This document shows positions 46,227-54,849 of a stretch of DNA of 64,000 bases, one piece after another. A program made the position numbers and the translations under genes. Numbering within the stretch: position 1 is the stretch's first letter; every line of letters starts with the position of its first letter. The DNA comes from Aquabacterium sp. (GTDB taxonomy: Bacteria; Pseudomonadota; Gammaproteobacteria; Burkholderiales; Burkholderiaceae_C): assembly GCA_030654395.1 (NCBI GenBank), contig JAURXM010000116.1, forward strand, positions 186,001 through 250,000, in the 5' to 3' direction. The notes below the pieces were generated by a model, which saw nothing but the letters and a program-made list of their open reading frames with translations, did not search any database and had not been told where the DNA came from.

Positions 46227-47150
46227 ATGTCGATGGATGATCGTGACGGCAAGATCTGGATGGATGGCCAGATGGTGGAGTGGCGTGACGCCAAGATCCA
46301 CGTGCTGACCCACACACTGCACTATGGCTGCGGCGCGTTTGAGGGTGTTCGTGCCTACAACACGGTCAATGGCCCGGCGATCTTCCGTCTGCAAGAGCAC
46401 ACAGAGCGGCTGTTCAACAGCGCGAAGATTCTGCGTATGCCGATGCCCTTCACGCAAGATGAAGTCCGGCAAGCTCAGATTGACGTGGTCAAGGCCAACA
46501 ACCTAGAGAGCGGCTATATCCGCCCCTTGGTGTGGTTGGGCTCTGAAAAGCTGGGTGTGAGCCCCAAGGGTGCCAAAGTGCACCTGATGGTCGCTGCTTG
46601 GACTTGGGGCGCGTACTTGGGTGAAGATGGCATGAAGCGCGGCATTCGGGTCAAGACATCAAGCTACACGCGCCACCACGTCAACATCACGATGACGCAG
46701 GCTAAGGCCGTGAGCAATTACACCAATTCGATACTCGCTAACCTCGAAGTGACCGAAGAGGGCTACGACGAAGCGCTGTTGTTGGACAGCTCTGGTTTTG
46801 TCTCTGAAGGCGCAGGCGAGAACATCTTCATCATCAAGGGCGGCATGATCTACACGCCTGACTTGTCGGCTGGTGCCTTGAATGGCATCACGCGCAACAC
46901 CATCTTTGCAATTTGCAAGGACATGGGTCTTGAGGTCAAGGAAAAGCGCATCACGCGCGATGAGGTCTACATCTGCGATGAGGCTTTCTTCACCGGCACC
47001 GCTGCTGAAGTGACACCGATTCGTGAGCTCGACCGGATTGAAATTGGGCAGGGTTCGCGTGGCCCGATCACCGAAAAAATCCAAGCCGCGTACTTTGACA
47101 TCGTCAATGGCCGCAACCCCAAGTACGCTGAATGGCTGACCAAGGTCTGA
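46227..47150 (+). CDS. ilvE: Branched-chain amino acid aminotransferase
   Basis: 307 aa. Fold type IV PLP aminotransferase making valine, leucine and isoleucine from their 2-oxo acids. Family marks: MDGQMVEWRDAKIHVLTHTL, HYGCGAFEGVRAY, the PLP-lysine region ITMTQAKAVSNYTNSIL and EGAGENIFIIKGGMIYTPD. 13 bp before the zinc-finger gene. Confidence 0.96.
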   Translation: MSMDDRDGKIWMDGQMVEWRDAKIHVLTHTLHYGCGAFEGVRAYNTVNGPAIFRLQEHTERLFNSAKILRMPMPFTQDEVRQAQIDVVKANNLESGYIRPLVWLGSEKLGVSPKGAKVHLMVAAWTWGAYLGEDGMKRGIRVKTSSYTRHHVNITMTQAKAVSNYTNSILANLEVTEEGYDEALLLDSSGFVSEGAGENIFIIKGGMIYTPDLSAGALNGITRNTIFAICKDMGLEVKEKRITRDEVYICDEAFFTGTAAEVTPIRELDRIEIGQGSRGPITEKIQAAYFDIVNGRNPKYAEWLTKV

Positions 47151-47163
47151 TCAGAGGCAACCC

Positions 47164-47382
47164 ATGAGCACGAGTATCCAAACCCCTATGACCGTTGTTG
47201 AGGTGACTGCAGCCGAGTTGTTGGGCCCAGGCGTGGTGTATTGCCCCAATCCCAAGCAGGATTTGGGCAGCAACCACCCCAAGGTCTTTATTGATGTAGC
47301 GACCAAGGGGCAAGGTAAGTGCCCGTATTGCGGTACGGTGTACAAGCTCAAGGCGGGTGAGAAGGTCAGCCACGGCCATTGA
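47164..47382 (+). CDS. CHCC-type zinc-finger domain protein
   Basis: 72 aa. Zinc-binding pattern of zf-CHCC (PF10276): a Cys in VVYCPNPKQ, His in SNHPKVFID, then KCPYCGTVYKLK. Related to the NDUFS6 accessory subunit of mitochondrial complex I, but the bacterial role is not known. Commonly placed right after ilvE in Burkholderiales. Confidence 0.88.
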   Translation: MSTSIQTPMTVVEVTAAELLGPGVVYCPNPKQDLGSNHPKVFIDVATKGQGKCPYCGTVYKLKAGEKVSHGH

Positions 47383-47388
47383 TGGGCC

Positions 47389-48414
47389 TCAGGGCACCAA
47401 GAGCACTTTGCCGATGTTTTGACGCTGCTCGATGTAGGTGTGCGCTTGCGCGGCTTCGGCGAACGTGAACACCTTGTCGACGTGAGGGCGCACCCAGCCC
47501 GCAGCGACGCCTTGGAGGATCTCGTCCATCCACAGGCGGATCAACTCGGGTTCGTGCCACATGTGGCCCATGTTCACCCCGAAGGCGCCATGGTTGCTGT
47601 TCATCAAGCCGACTGGGTGGAAAAACGGCATTTGAATCGCCGTTTTGATCAACTTGAACTTACCTAAGAGGCCGGAGTCTGATGCGGCTGAGATGCCGAA
47701 CATGCCCAAGCGGCCTGTTGACCTGAGCAGCTTGCCGGCTTTGCGCCAGCTTTCGCCGCCCAGTGGGTCGGTGATCAGTGCCACCCCGCGGCGGTCGGTC
47801 AGCGTCATGACCTGATCTGACCAGTCGGCTTGACGGTAGTCCACTGCATGGTCTAGTCCACGAGCCAACAAGAAGGCGTGTTTTTGGGCGCTGGCTGTGC
47901 CGATGGTGGTTGCCCCGATGTGTCGGGCGATATCGAGGATGGCCAAACCCACACCGCCACCAGCGTTTTGGATCAAGATGGTTTCGTGTTTTTTCAGGTT
48001 GCCCATGGCCACGACCAAGGCGTAGGCTGTGCCGTAGGCTACGGGGATCGACGCGGCCTTTTGGTAGTCCAGACTTGGCGGGATCTCGAACATTTGATCG
48101 AGCGGGACGTTCACGTGGCTGCTGTAGCCGCCAAAGCGCGTCATGCCCACCACGCGCTTGCCTAGCCAGGATGGATCAACATTCGCCCCGATGGCGATCA
48201 CGTCGCCGGCGACCTCGTAGCCCACGACCATGGGCAGCGGTGGGGCGTCGGGGTAGAGACCTTGCCGCGCCATGATGTCGGCGAAGTTCACGCCTGCTGC
48301 GTGGACCTTGACGGTGAGCTCTAGTGAGGGGGGCTCTGGCAACGGCGATGAGACGACGCGCATGACATCAGGGCGGCCATGTTGCTCGATGATGACTTGC
48401 TGGCGTGTGATCAT
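47389..48414 (-). CDS. Zinc-free quinone oxidoreductase-like MDR dehydrogenase
   Basis: 341 aa from ATG 48414. MDR superfamily without zinc-ligand cysteines: AAGVNFADIMARQGLYPDAP, then the NADPH Rossmann segment ILIQNAGGGVGLAILDIARH. Resembles NADPH:quinone oxidoreductases. Its ATG overlaps the SDR stop by 4 bp, so the SDR and this gene form an operon, probably under the divergent TetR regulator. Confidence 0.88.
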   Translation of the reverse strand: MITRQQVIIEQHGRPDVMRVVSSPLPEPPSLELTVKVHAAGVNFADIMARQGLYPDAPPLPMVVGYEVAGDVIAIGANVDPSWLGKRVVGMTRFGGYSSHVNVPLDQMFEIPPSLDYQKAASIPVAYGTAYALVVAMGNLKKHETILIQNAGGGVGLAILDIARHIGATTIGTASAQKHAFLLARGLDHAVDYRQADWSDQVMTLTDRRGVALITDPLGGESWRKAGKLLRSTGRLGMFGISAASDSGLLGKFKLIKTAIQMPFFHPVGLMNSNHGAFGVNMGHMWHEPELIRLWMDEILQGVAAGWVRPHVDKVFTFAEAAQAHTYIEQRQNIGKVLLVP

Positions 48415-49214
48415 GTTGGCTTCCTTGATGACGTCACGGTCATGGCCATGCTTTTCCCGACCAAGCCACTGCGGATGCCGGAGGGCAGATGGCGTGCCAG
48501 TGCGCTGAGTTGATTTAACAAGCCGGGCACGCTGATGACTTTGTGCGCGAACATGGCGTCGAGCATCAAGCCTGCCACCACATCGGCTTGCATCATGCCG
48601 ATGTTGCTGATTTGCTTTTGACCGGCCAGTGCCAAGAAGTCCGTTTGGACGCCTCCTGGGCAAACGCAGGTGACACGCACGTTGCTGCCTTTGAGCTCAT
48701 GCGCAAGCACCTCGGAAAAGGCAATCACGTAGCTTTTGGTGGCCGAGTAGACAGCAAAGCCCGGCGCTGGCAGCAGGCCTGCGAGCGACGCGATGTTCAG
48801 TACGTGCGAGGGCGCCCTGTGTGCCAGTGCATGGGTGACGAAGTCACGCGTGAGGTGCGTGGTGGCGCTGACGTTCAGGTCAATGTCGCGCTGCAAGGTG
48901 TCTTCATCTTGCTGAATGAAGTCATCCCAGACCCCTGTGCCGGCGTTGTTGATCAAGATGGTGAGTGGCTCTCCGATTGTTTGCGCCCACGCCGCTGCTT
49001 GTTTGACCACCTGCCTGCGTTGCGCGGCGGAAGTGAGGTCGGCAGCCAAGACGTGGGCTTTGACGCCATACTGCGTGCGCAATTGGGCGGCGAGGGCTTC
49101 TAGTCGATCTTGTCTGCGGGCAACCAAAACCACCGCATGGCCTTTTTGTGCCAAGGCCAAAGCCAGCGCAGCACCGATGCCGCTGGATGCTCCTGTGATG
49201 ACGGATACACTCAT
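48411..49214 (-). CDS. Short-chain dehydrogenase/reductase
   Basis: 267 aa. Rossmann start VITGASSGIGAALALALAQK, NNAG motif in ILINNAGTGVWDDF, and the catalytic Ser...Tyr-x3-Lys (IASLAG, YSATKSY). NAD(P)-dependent; substrate unknown. Divergent from the TetR gene with a palindromic operator between; overlaps the oxidoreductase start by 4 bp. Confidence 0.9.
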   Translation of the reverse strand: MSVSVITGASSGIGAALALALAQKGHAVVLVARRQDRLEALAAQLRTQYGVKAHVLAADLTSAAQRRQVVKQAAAWAQTIGEPLTILINNAGTGVWDDFIQQDEDTLQRDIDLNVSATTHLTRDFVTHALAHRAPSHVLNIASLAGLLPAPGFAVYSATKSYVIAFSEVLAHELKGSNVRVTCVCPGGVQTDFLALAGQKQISNIGMMQADVVAGLMLDAMFAHKVISVPGLLNQLSALARHLPSGIRSGLVGKSMAMTVTSSRKPT

Positions 49215-49224
49215 GATTTGCCGA

Positions 49225-49262
49225 TGTGATCATTGTTCATGAAAACATTATCAATGTTCACA
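49225..49262. promoter_or_regulatory. Candidate TetR operator
   Basis: TGTGATCATTG (49225-49235) and CAATGTTCACA (49252-49262) are inverted repeats matching at 10 of 11 positions, centred between the SDR and tetR starts. The placement fits autoregulation and control of the SDR operon. Confidence 0.6.
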
Positions 49263-49284
49263 TATATTGACGTCAAGCCTATTT

Positions 49285-49914
49285 ATGAGACGAGCCCCCA
49301 TCCAGTCACGCAGCAAGGAGATGGTCAACACCATCCTCATGTCGGCCAAGCAGCTCATTGGTCAACAGGGTTATGACGCCGTGAGCATGCGGGAGATTGC
49401 ACGCGAGGCGGGCATCTCTCCGGCGGGCATTTACCAGTACTTTGATGACAAAAATGCCATCTTGGCTGAGCTTGTCTCGCGGTATCACGAGATGACGTCC
49501 TTGATGACGCGTGAGTTGCTTGAGCGGCTCAGCGCCTTGGATGATGTCGAGCAGTTGCTGCGTGATGCGACGGCCTTCATCCATGGCTATTTCACGCAGG
49601 ATGCTGATTTGCTGGGCGTTTGGAGCGCGGTCATGGCCAGTCACACTGTCAAGACCATGGATGTGCAGCATTGCGTGGAGACAGCCCGTGTCATCGCCAA
49701 ACGGCTGCTTGATCTGCAGCCGAGCTTGAATCTAGAGCGGACACAGACGAGCTGTTTGCTGATGGTGCGGATGCTGACCGCGACGGTTCACTTGGCGCTG
49801 TCTATGACACCCAAGGATGCGCAGCCTGTGCTTGATGAGTTCGCAGTGGTGTTTGCAGGGCGCATCAAGCAGCTATCGGTGGGCGCTGACCTCTACAATC
49901 GGGCCCCATCATGA
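49285..49914 (+). CDS. TetR-family transcriptional regulator
   Basis: 209 aa from ATG 49285; an in-frame TTG at 49267 is possible. Helix-turn-helix at ~10-60 (MVNTILMSAKQLIGQQGYDA...REIAREAGISPAGIYQYFDD); the remaining C-terminal domain is not assignable. Divergent from the SDR/oxidoreductase operon, its probable target. The stop overlaps the purU ATG (ATGA). Confidence 0.88.
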   Translation: MRRAPIQSRSKEMVNTILMSAKQLIGQQGYDAVSMREIAREAGISPAGIYQYFDDKNAILAELVSRYHEMTSLMTRELLERLSALDDVEQLLRDATAFIHGYFTQDADLLGVWSAVMASHTVKTMDVQHCVETARVIAKRLLDLQPSLNLERTQTSCLLMVRMLTATVHLALSMTPKDAQPVLDEFAVVFAGRIKQLSVGADLYNRAPS

Positions 49915-50795
49915 AGCCCTCACAAGAATTCGTCCTGACCCTGTCCTGCGTGGACACCAAGGGCATCGTCCACGCCGTGTCTGGCCTGCTCTATCAGGCT
50001 GGCTGCAACATCATTGACTCGCAACAATTTGGTGATGTGCAAAGCGAGGACAGCACCGGTTTGTTTTTCATGCGCGTGCATTTTGCTGCGCCCGATCACC
50101 TAGGGGATGCGGCCGCGCTGACCAACCTGTTTGGCCATGTCCGCCAGCAGTTCAAGATGACGGCGCACATCCATGCCTTGTCACGCAAGCCGCGTGTGTT
50201 GATCATGGCCAGCAAGCACGGGCATTGCCTCAATGACCTGTTGTTTCGCTGGCGATCGGGTTGGTTGCCCATTGATATCCCGGCCATCGTGTCCAATCAC
50301 CCTGACTACGCTGATTTGGCTGCCAGTTATGGCATCGCGTTTCATCACCTGGCACTGCCTACAGGATCAGGCGCGCAGGTCAAGCGCACGCAAGAGTTGC
50401 AGATCGAAGCCTTGGTCGACCAAGAGGGCATTGAGCTGGTTGTGCTGGCTCGCTACATGCAAATCCTCAGCCCTGAGTTTTGCGCGTTTTTATCGGGTCG
50501 TGCGATCAACATCCACCACAGTTTTTTACCCAGCTTCAAGGGCGCCAAGCCTTACTATCAGGCACATGACCGTGGTGTGAAGTTGATTGGTGCCACGGCA
50601 CACTATGTGACGGCCGACTTGGATGAGGGCCCGATCATTGAGCAGGACGTCGAGCGCGTTGATCACACCTTGAGCCCTGAGGACTTCACTGCGGTGGGCC
50701 GCGATGTTGAATCCGTGGTGCTGGCGCGCGCCGTGAAGTGGCACACCGAGCACCGCGTTTTGATGAATGGCCACAAGACCGTGGTCTTCAAGTAA
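49911..50795 (+). CDS. purU: Formyltetrahydrofolate deformylase
   Basis: 294 aa. N-terminal ACT domain (FVLTLSCVDTKGIVHAVSGL) and C-terminal formyltransferase-like domain with VLARYMQILSPEFC, INIHHSFLPSFKGAKPY and HYVTADLDEGPIIEQDV, which carry the catalytic Asn-His-Asp. It hydrolyses 10-formyl-THF to formate and THF. TACAAT at 49894-49899 would place a transcription start about 5 bp before the ATG. Confidence 0.96.
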   Translation: MKPSQEFVLTLSCVDTKGIVHAVSGLLYQAGCNIIDSQQFGDVQSEDSTGLFFMRVHFAAPDHLGDAAALTNLFGHVRQQFKMTAHIHALSRKPRVLIMASKHGHCLNDLLFRWRSGWLPIDIPAIVSNHPDYADLAASYGIAFHHLALPTGSGAQVKRTQELQIEALVDQEGIELVVLARYMQILSPEFCAFLSGRAINIHHSFLPSFKGAKPYYQAHDRGVKLIGATAHYVTADLDEGPIIEQDVERVDHTLSPEDFTAVGRDVESVVLARAVKWHTEHRVLMNGHKTVVFK

Positions 50796-50824
50796 GCAAC
50801 AGCCCTTTTCGGTAGGACACGACC

Positions 50825-51283
50825 ATGAACGATCCGCGTGCCAGTAAGAAGTCTCAAGCGGCCTTGATGAGCACGGCTGATGAAACCGAAGCTTCGTTTT
50901 ATGAGGCGATGCAGCAGGGCGATCTGGATCGCATGATGGCCACGTGGGCTGACGATGAAGAGATCGCTTGCGTGCATCCAGGCGGGCCGCGTGTGGTGGG
51001 TACGGTTGCTGTGCGGGCTGGATTTGAGGCCGTCTTTCACCACGGGCCCGTGCAAGTGCATGTGCACCACGTGCGCCGGTTTGAGACGGCTGTGTGCGCC
51101 GTGCACCATGTGACCGAGCGCGTGCAGGCCATGACCGATAAGGGCTTGCAAACCGCCTACGTGATTGCCACCAATGTGTTTGTTCGATCAAACCAAGGCT
51201 GGCGGATGGTGGCCCACCATGCCAGCGCGGGCTTGCCTCAGGACCTGCCGGACATCACCGCGTCACAGGCGACTTTGCATTGA
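50825..51283 (+). CDS. SnoaL/NTF2-like fold protein
   Basis: 152 aa. The NTF2-like pattern is visible: EASFYEAMQQGDLDRMMATWADDEEIACVHPGG, a mid-domain strand pair and NQGWRMVAHHASAG at the end. Close to the SnoaL_3 type. The function is unknown; a small-ligand-binding or scaffold role is usual for the fold. The stop TGA shares a base with the next ATG (TGATG), indicating coupling to the hydrolase. Confidence 0.8.
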   Translation: MNDPRASKKSQAALMSTADETEASFYEAMQQGDLDRMMATWADDEEIACVHPGGPRVVGTVAVRAGFEAVFHHGPVQVHVHHVRRFETAVCAVHHVTERVQAMTDKGLQTAYVIATNVFVRSNQGWRMVAHHASAGLPQDLPDITASQATLH

Positions 51284-52281
51284 TGGTCATGCAGCAATAT
51301 CGTGCGCCGCGTTGGTTGTCTGGCCAAGGCCCGCTTGGCGGCAATGTGCAGACCATCTGGCCTGCCTTGTACAGCCGCGCACACGCCGATCATGGTGGCA
51401 AACGAACCGACTACCAACGCCAACGATGGTCTACACCTGACGGTGACTTCATCGATGTGGACTTCTTGCCTGCCTTGGCTGGGCGCCCGTTGCTGGTGCT
51501 TTTTCATGGGCTGGAAGGCTCGTCGCAGAGCCACTATGCACGCGCCTTTGCGCATTGGGCGACAGCACAGGGTTGGGGCTATGTGGTGCCGCACTTTCGG
51601 GGCTGCTCGGGGGAGTTGAACCGGGGACCACGCACTTACCATTCTGGTGACCACACAGAGATCAACTGGGTGCTGCGCCGTCTGGCCGAAAATCATTTGG
51701 GGCCGGTTGTGGCTGTGGGCGTGTCTTTGGGTGGCAATGCCTTGCTGCGCTGGGCGCAGGAGCAGGGCGCTTGCGCCTCTGATGTGGTGAGGGCCGTGGC
51801 GGCCATCTCGTCGCCGATTGACTTGGCTGCAGCGGGCCACGCACTCGGGCGAGGCTTTAACCGGCAGGTCTATACGCGGATGTTCTTGAGCAGCTTGAAA
51901 CCCAAGGCGCTGGCCAAGCTGGCGCAACACCCCGGCTTGTTTGATGAAGCTGCGCTGCGTGCTGCAAAGGATTTGCACGCGTATGACAATGCCTTTACCG
52001 CCCCTTTGCATGGCTTTGCCAACACGGAAGACTATTGGGCACGTTGTTCAGCCAAGCCCGGTTTGAAAGCCATGCGCGAAGTTGCCACACTGGTGGTGAA
52101 CGCGCGCAATGACCCCTTTGTGCCGCAGGCGTGTCTGCCGGGCTATGCTGACGTGGGGCCGGCTGTGACCTTGTGGCAACCGCCAGAGGGCGGGCATGTG
52201 GGCTTTGCCTCTGGTCGCTTCCCTGGGCATGTGGCTGATTTGCCGACGTCGGTGGGACGCTGGCTGGACCAGCAAATCTAA
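51283..52281 (+). CDS. YheT-type alpha/beta hydrolase
   Basis: 332 aa from ATG 51283, with an in-frame TTG just before. Alpha/beta hydrolase fold: LLVLFHGLEGSSQSHYARAF (oxyanion region), nucleophile Ser in AVGVSLGGNALLRW, Asp in VNARNDPFVP and His in PPEGGHVGF. Family members hydrolyse esters, but the YheT substrate is not settled. Coupled to the preceding NTF2-like gene. Confidence 0.9.
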   Translation: MVMQQYRAPRWLSGQGPLGGNVQTIWPALYSRAHADHGGKRTDYQRQRWSTPDGDFIDVDFLPALAGRPLLVLFHGLEGSSQSHYARAFAHWATAQGWGYVVPHFRGCSGELNRGPRTYHSGDHTEINWVLRRLAENHLGPVVAVGVSLGGNALLRWAQEQGACASDVVRAVAAISSPIDLAAAGHALGRGFNRQVYTRMFLSSLKPKALAKLAQHPGLFDEAALRAAKDLHAYDNAFTAPLHGFANTEDYWARCSAKPGLKAMREVATLVVNARNDPFVPQACLPGYADVGPAVTLWQPPEGGHVGFASGRFPGHVADLPTSVGRWLDQQI

Positions 52282-52294
52282 ACCAAGGACAAGC

Positions 52295-52852
52295 ATGGAC
52301 GACATCGTCAAAGCCGCATTGAAGAAGTGGCCCAACGTGCCTGATTGCTATGGCTGGCTGGCGCTGGATGCGCGTGGCGACTGGTATATGCGCGATGACC
52401 GCACGCAAGAGGCGGGCCCCTTCCCGCAGGTCAAGGGCAGCCGCATCAACCATGACAAGCTCAAAGAGTTCATTCACCGCAACTACGAGCATGACGCACA
52501 AGGCGCGTGGTTCTTTCAAAACGGGCCGCAGCGTGTCTACCTTGAACTAGAAGCGGCCCCGTTTGTATGGGGTGTACGCAAGCTGGGTGAGGGCGCTCAG
52601 GCTCAGTTTGCGCTGGAGTCCCATACGGGGCGGCCTGTTGATGCCGTCAAATCAGCGTGGCTGGACGAGCATGGACGCTTGTTTTTAGACACGTCCCTGG
52701 GCTTTGGCGTGGTGAGGTCGATGGACATGGACGCCGCGGCCGATGCGGTCATCGCTGGTGTTTGGCAGCCCGAAGAGATGCTGTTTGCCGACATGCCCGG
52801 CCGTTTTGCTTACAGCTTGAAGCCACACCCACATCCGACAATGGCGACATGA
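52295..52852 (+). CDS. DUF2946 family protein
   Basis: 185 aa, from ATG 52295, cytoplasmic. WPNVPDCYGWLALDARGDWY and WFFQNGPQRVYLELEAAPFV fit DUF2946 as I remember it. The C-terminal part (~100-185) carries acidic segments and FLDTSLGFGVVRSMDMDAAA. The function is unknown. It lies 13 bp after the hydrolase and ends before a terminator. Confidence 0.75.
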   Translation: MDDIVKAALKKWPNVPDCYGWLALDARGDWYMRDDRTQEAGPFPQVKGSRINHDKLKEFIHRNYEHDAQGAWFFQNGPQRVYLELEAAPFVWGVRKLGEGAQAQFALESHTGRPVDAVKSAWLDEHGRLFLDTSLGFGVVRSMDMDAAADAVIAGVWQPEEMLFADMPGRFAYSLKPHPHPTMAT

Positions 52853-52860
52853 TCAGGCGT

Positions 52861-52891
52861 AAAAAAACCGGCTGAAGAGGCCGGTTTTTTT
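52861..52891. terminator. Bidirectional intrinsic terminator
   Basis: ACCGGC (52867-52872) pairs with GCCGGT (52880-52885), flanked by seven A on the left and seven T on the right, so it can stop both the DUF2946 transcript and the convergent cytochrome transcript. Confidence 0.92.
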
Positions 52892-52916
52892 AGTGATGAC
52901 CCTAGAGGTCAACCGA

Positions 52917-53459
52917 TCATGGGGCTGAAGCCGCACTGGCAGCGCCTGCGGGGGCAGCGGGTTCAGCAAACTTGGCGCCGCCTGCGTTGGCCATGTAGAC
53001 CACAGAACGGGACAGCTCGTACTCGCTGAAGTCACCACCGCTTTGTGCTGGCATGGCATTTTTGCCTTTCACGGCCGAGTTCACCAAGGACGCAAAGCCG
53101 CTTGCAATGCGTGGACCCCAAGCTGCAGCATCACCCAGCTTAGGTGCGCCCATCATGCCCGTTGTGTGGCAGTTGGTGCACTGTGCTTTGAACACATCTT
53201 CGCCAGTACGTGGACCTGTATTGGCTGACGCCACTTTGATCTCGACCGTGCCAACGGGCATGATGCGCTGTGCTGTGGCCTGTGGGCTCAGTGCATCACT
53301 GCCTGCGGCGCCACCGTTGTTGGATGAGACATAGTTCACCAACAGCACGATGATGAGCACTGGCACGACAAACGCCGCTAGCACGGCTACGGCCAATTGT
53401 TTGGTGGTTTTGATCGGGCCTTCATGGCCGGATTCTGGGGAGTGTGGCGCTTGGCTCAT
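52917..53459 (-). CDS. c5-type membrane-anchored cytochrome c
   Basis: 180 aa. An uncleaved N-terminal membrane helix (~20-45, LAVAVLAAFVVPVLIIVLLV), then a Gly/Ser linker and a monohaem domain with CTNCH at ~93-97 and a Met ligand probably in KNAMPAQSGG. Ends in an Ala/Pro-rich tail. Probably a periplasmic electron carrier to terminal oxidases. Confidence 0.9.
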   Translation of the reverse strand: MSQAPHSPESGHEGPIKTTKQLAVAVLAAFVVPVLIIVLLVNYVSSNNGGAAGSDALSPQATAQRIMPVGTVEIKVASANTGPRTGEDVFKAQCTNCHTTGMMGAPKLGDAAAWGPRIASGFASLVNSAVKGKNAMPAQSGGDFSEYELSRSVVYMANAGGAKFAEPAAPAGAASAASAP

Positions 53460-53583
53460 GGGTGTTCAGGAGGCGCTGGTTGAGGTTGGAATGCCGCACA
53501 CCGGCAGACAGCACCTGATATGCGAAAAAGAGATTATAGGTCGTGACGGGTGCTTCGTGAGGCTGATTGGGCTTGCTGACTGC

Positions 53584-53589
53584 TAGAAT
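53584..53589 (+). promoter_or_regulatory. -10 box of tRNA-Arg
   Basis: TAGAAT preceded by TGC (extended -10), ending 10 bp before the tRNA; no strong -35 is apparent at 16-18 bp. Confidence 0.5.
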
Positions 53590-53599
53590 CGCGACCGTT

Positions 53600-53675
53600 G
53601 CGCCCGTAGCTCAATGGATAGAGTACTGCCCTCCGAAGGCAGGGGTTGCTGGTTCGATCCCAGCCGGGCGCACCA
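53600..53675 (+). tRNA. tRNA-Arg (CCG)
   Basis: 76 nt. Acceptor GCGCCCG pairs with CGGGCGC, anticodon stem CTGCC/GGCAG with loop CTCCGAA, and encoded CCA. Reads CGG. Confidence 0.97.
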
Positions 53676-53683
53676 TATGTATC

Positions 53684-53715
53684 AAGCACTTAGCTTCGCG
53701 GCTAGGTGCTTTTTT
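53684..53715 (+). terminator. Terminator after tRNA-Arg
   Basis: AAGCACTTAGC (53684-53694), loop TTCGCG, GCTAGGTGCTT (53701-53711) with one G-U pair, then T to 53715. Confidence 0.85.
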
Positions 53716-53848
53716 CTTGGCGGTAGGAAAATGATGGCTGTCTTTGTGTACCGTGATACGGCCTGTCGGGGCGTGCAGGTATGGCAAAGTACCCTTTTCA
53801 GTCTTGAGCGCGCGCCACATTTGACGACACACTCATCGGGTTCCTGTT

Positions 53849-54754
53849 TTGAATCGACCTCTGCCTTACTCACTCAACTTGCTGCGCGTGTTCGAAGTCG
53901 TCGCTCGCTTCGAAAGCATCAAGCTTGCAGCAGACAAGCTGTGTCTGACGCCTTCGGCTGTTAGCCAGCAACTCAAAAGCTTGGAATCGCAGCTGGGTAT
54001 CACGCTGTTTGATCGGCATCCCAGTAGGCTGCAATTGACCTCGATCGGTAAGCAGTACGCCACATCGATTCGCCCGATTTTGTCCGCGCTCGACGAAGTC
54101 ACCGCGGGCGTTTGCGAGCGTGGTCGTGATCAGCAAATCCTTCGGGTGACCATGCTCACGCCGATGGCCAACCGCATCGTGCTCCCCAGGCTCAAATCGT
54201 TTAGACAGGCGCACCCAGACATTGAATTGCACTTGGACAGTACCCGCCAACATCAGGATTTGCAGCAACGGCAGGTTGATTTGGCCTTTCGCTATGGCAG
54301 GCCTCCATGGGCAGGTTGTGTTCACGAAAAGCTGCTGGATCTCTACGTTCAGCCTATTTGTAGCCCGGCATTGGCCGCTGAATACGGCCTGAGCGACCAA
54401 TCAACAGAAGCACTGAGGTATCCGCCTCTGGTGCACATGACGGAACGCCCGGATGCGTGGGGCGTGTATCTGGCTCACATCAATGTGCACCGTGAAAGCG
54501 CCACAACCGATTTTCATGTGGATGACTACCCCTCGGCCATCGAGGCAGCAGAAACCATTGGCGTGAGCCTGGCCGTCATGCCGCTGGAGCAACCCTTGGT
54601 GAAGAGTGGGCGGGTTCAAGCAGCAGGGCCCGTGACGGGGCCATTGCCTGATGGCTTGTATGCCGTGATGCTGCCTGAGATGCAGGCTGATCCACGCGTG
54701 GTGGGATTCCTGGCTTGGATCCGTGCCCAGCTGGCATCCAGTGGGCAAGGCTAA
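53849..54754 (+). CDS. LysR-family transcriptional regulator (GcvA-like)
   Basis: 301 aa from TTG 53849. Winged helix-turn-helix at ~5-65 (LLRVFEVVARFESIKLAADK...SAVSQQLKSLESQLGITLF), then a periplasmic-binding-like effector domain. It lies upstream in the same orientation as the 167-aa gene and the probable alcohol-oxidation genes. Candidate palindromic sites follow in both copies of the cassette. A remnant of its 3' end (~30 bp) is carried at the start of the second copy, showing the duplication began inside this gene. Confidence 0.9.
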   Translation: MNRPLPYSLNLLRVFEVVARFESIKLAADKLCLTPSAVSQQLKSLESQLGITLFDRHPSRLQLTSIGKQYATSIRPILSALDEVTAGVCERGRDQQILRVTMLTPMANRIVLPRLKSFRQAHPDIELHLDSTRQHQDLQQRQVDLAFRYGRPPWAGCVHEKLLDLYVQPICSPALAAEYGLSDQSTEALRYPPLVHMTERPDAWGVYLAHINVHRESATTDFHVDDYPSAIEAAETIGVSLAVMPLEQPLVKSGRVQAAGPVTGPLPDGLYAVMLPEMQADPRVVGFLAWIRAQLASSGQG

Positions 54755-54757
54755 GGC

Positions 54758-54776
54758 ATCAGTTTGGCTGATGCTG
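54758..54776. promoter_or_regulatory. Candidate LysR-type site, copy A
   Basis: GCATCAG, 5-bp spacer TTTGG, CTGATGC: a perfect 7-bp inverted repeat containing ATC-N9-GAT, a T-N11-A LysR box. It sits 4 bp after the LysR stop and about 75 bp before the 167-aa gene. Confidence 0.55.
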
Positions 54777-54793
54777 GCCTTATAAATGATCGT

Positions 54794-54848
54794 TTGATGC
54801 GCGCTAAGCGAATGCACACAATGAATCCATCTTTTTTGAGGATTCATT
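54794..54848 (+). promoter_or_regulatory. Promoter and operator/leader hairpin of the 167-aa gene, copy A
   Basis: TTGATG (54794-54799), 17 bp, CACAAT (54817-54822) is a weak promoter. A perfect 9-bp inverted repeat follows: AATGAATCC (54820-54828), an 11-nt loop and GGATTCATT (54840-54848), ending 1 bp before the ATG. The GAGG that should act as ribosome binding site begins in the loop and runs into the right arm, so the RNA hairpin would mask it; as DNA it could be an operator. Confidence 0.6.
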
Positions 54849-54849
54849 C

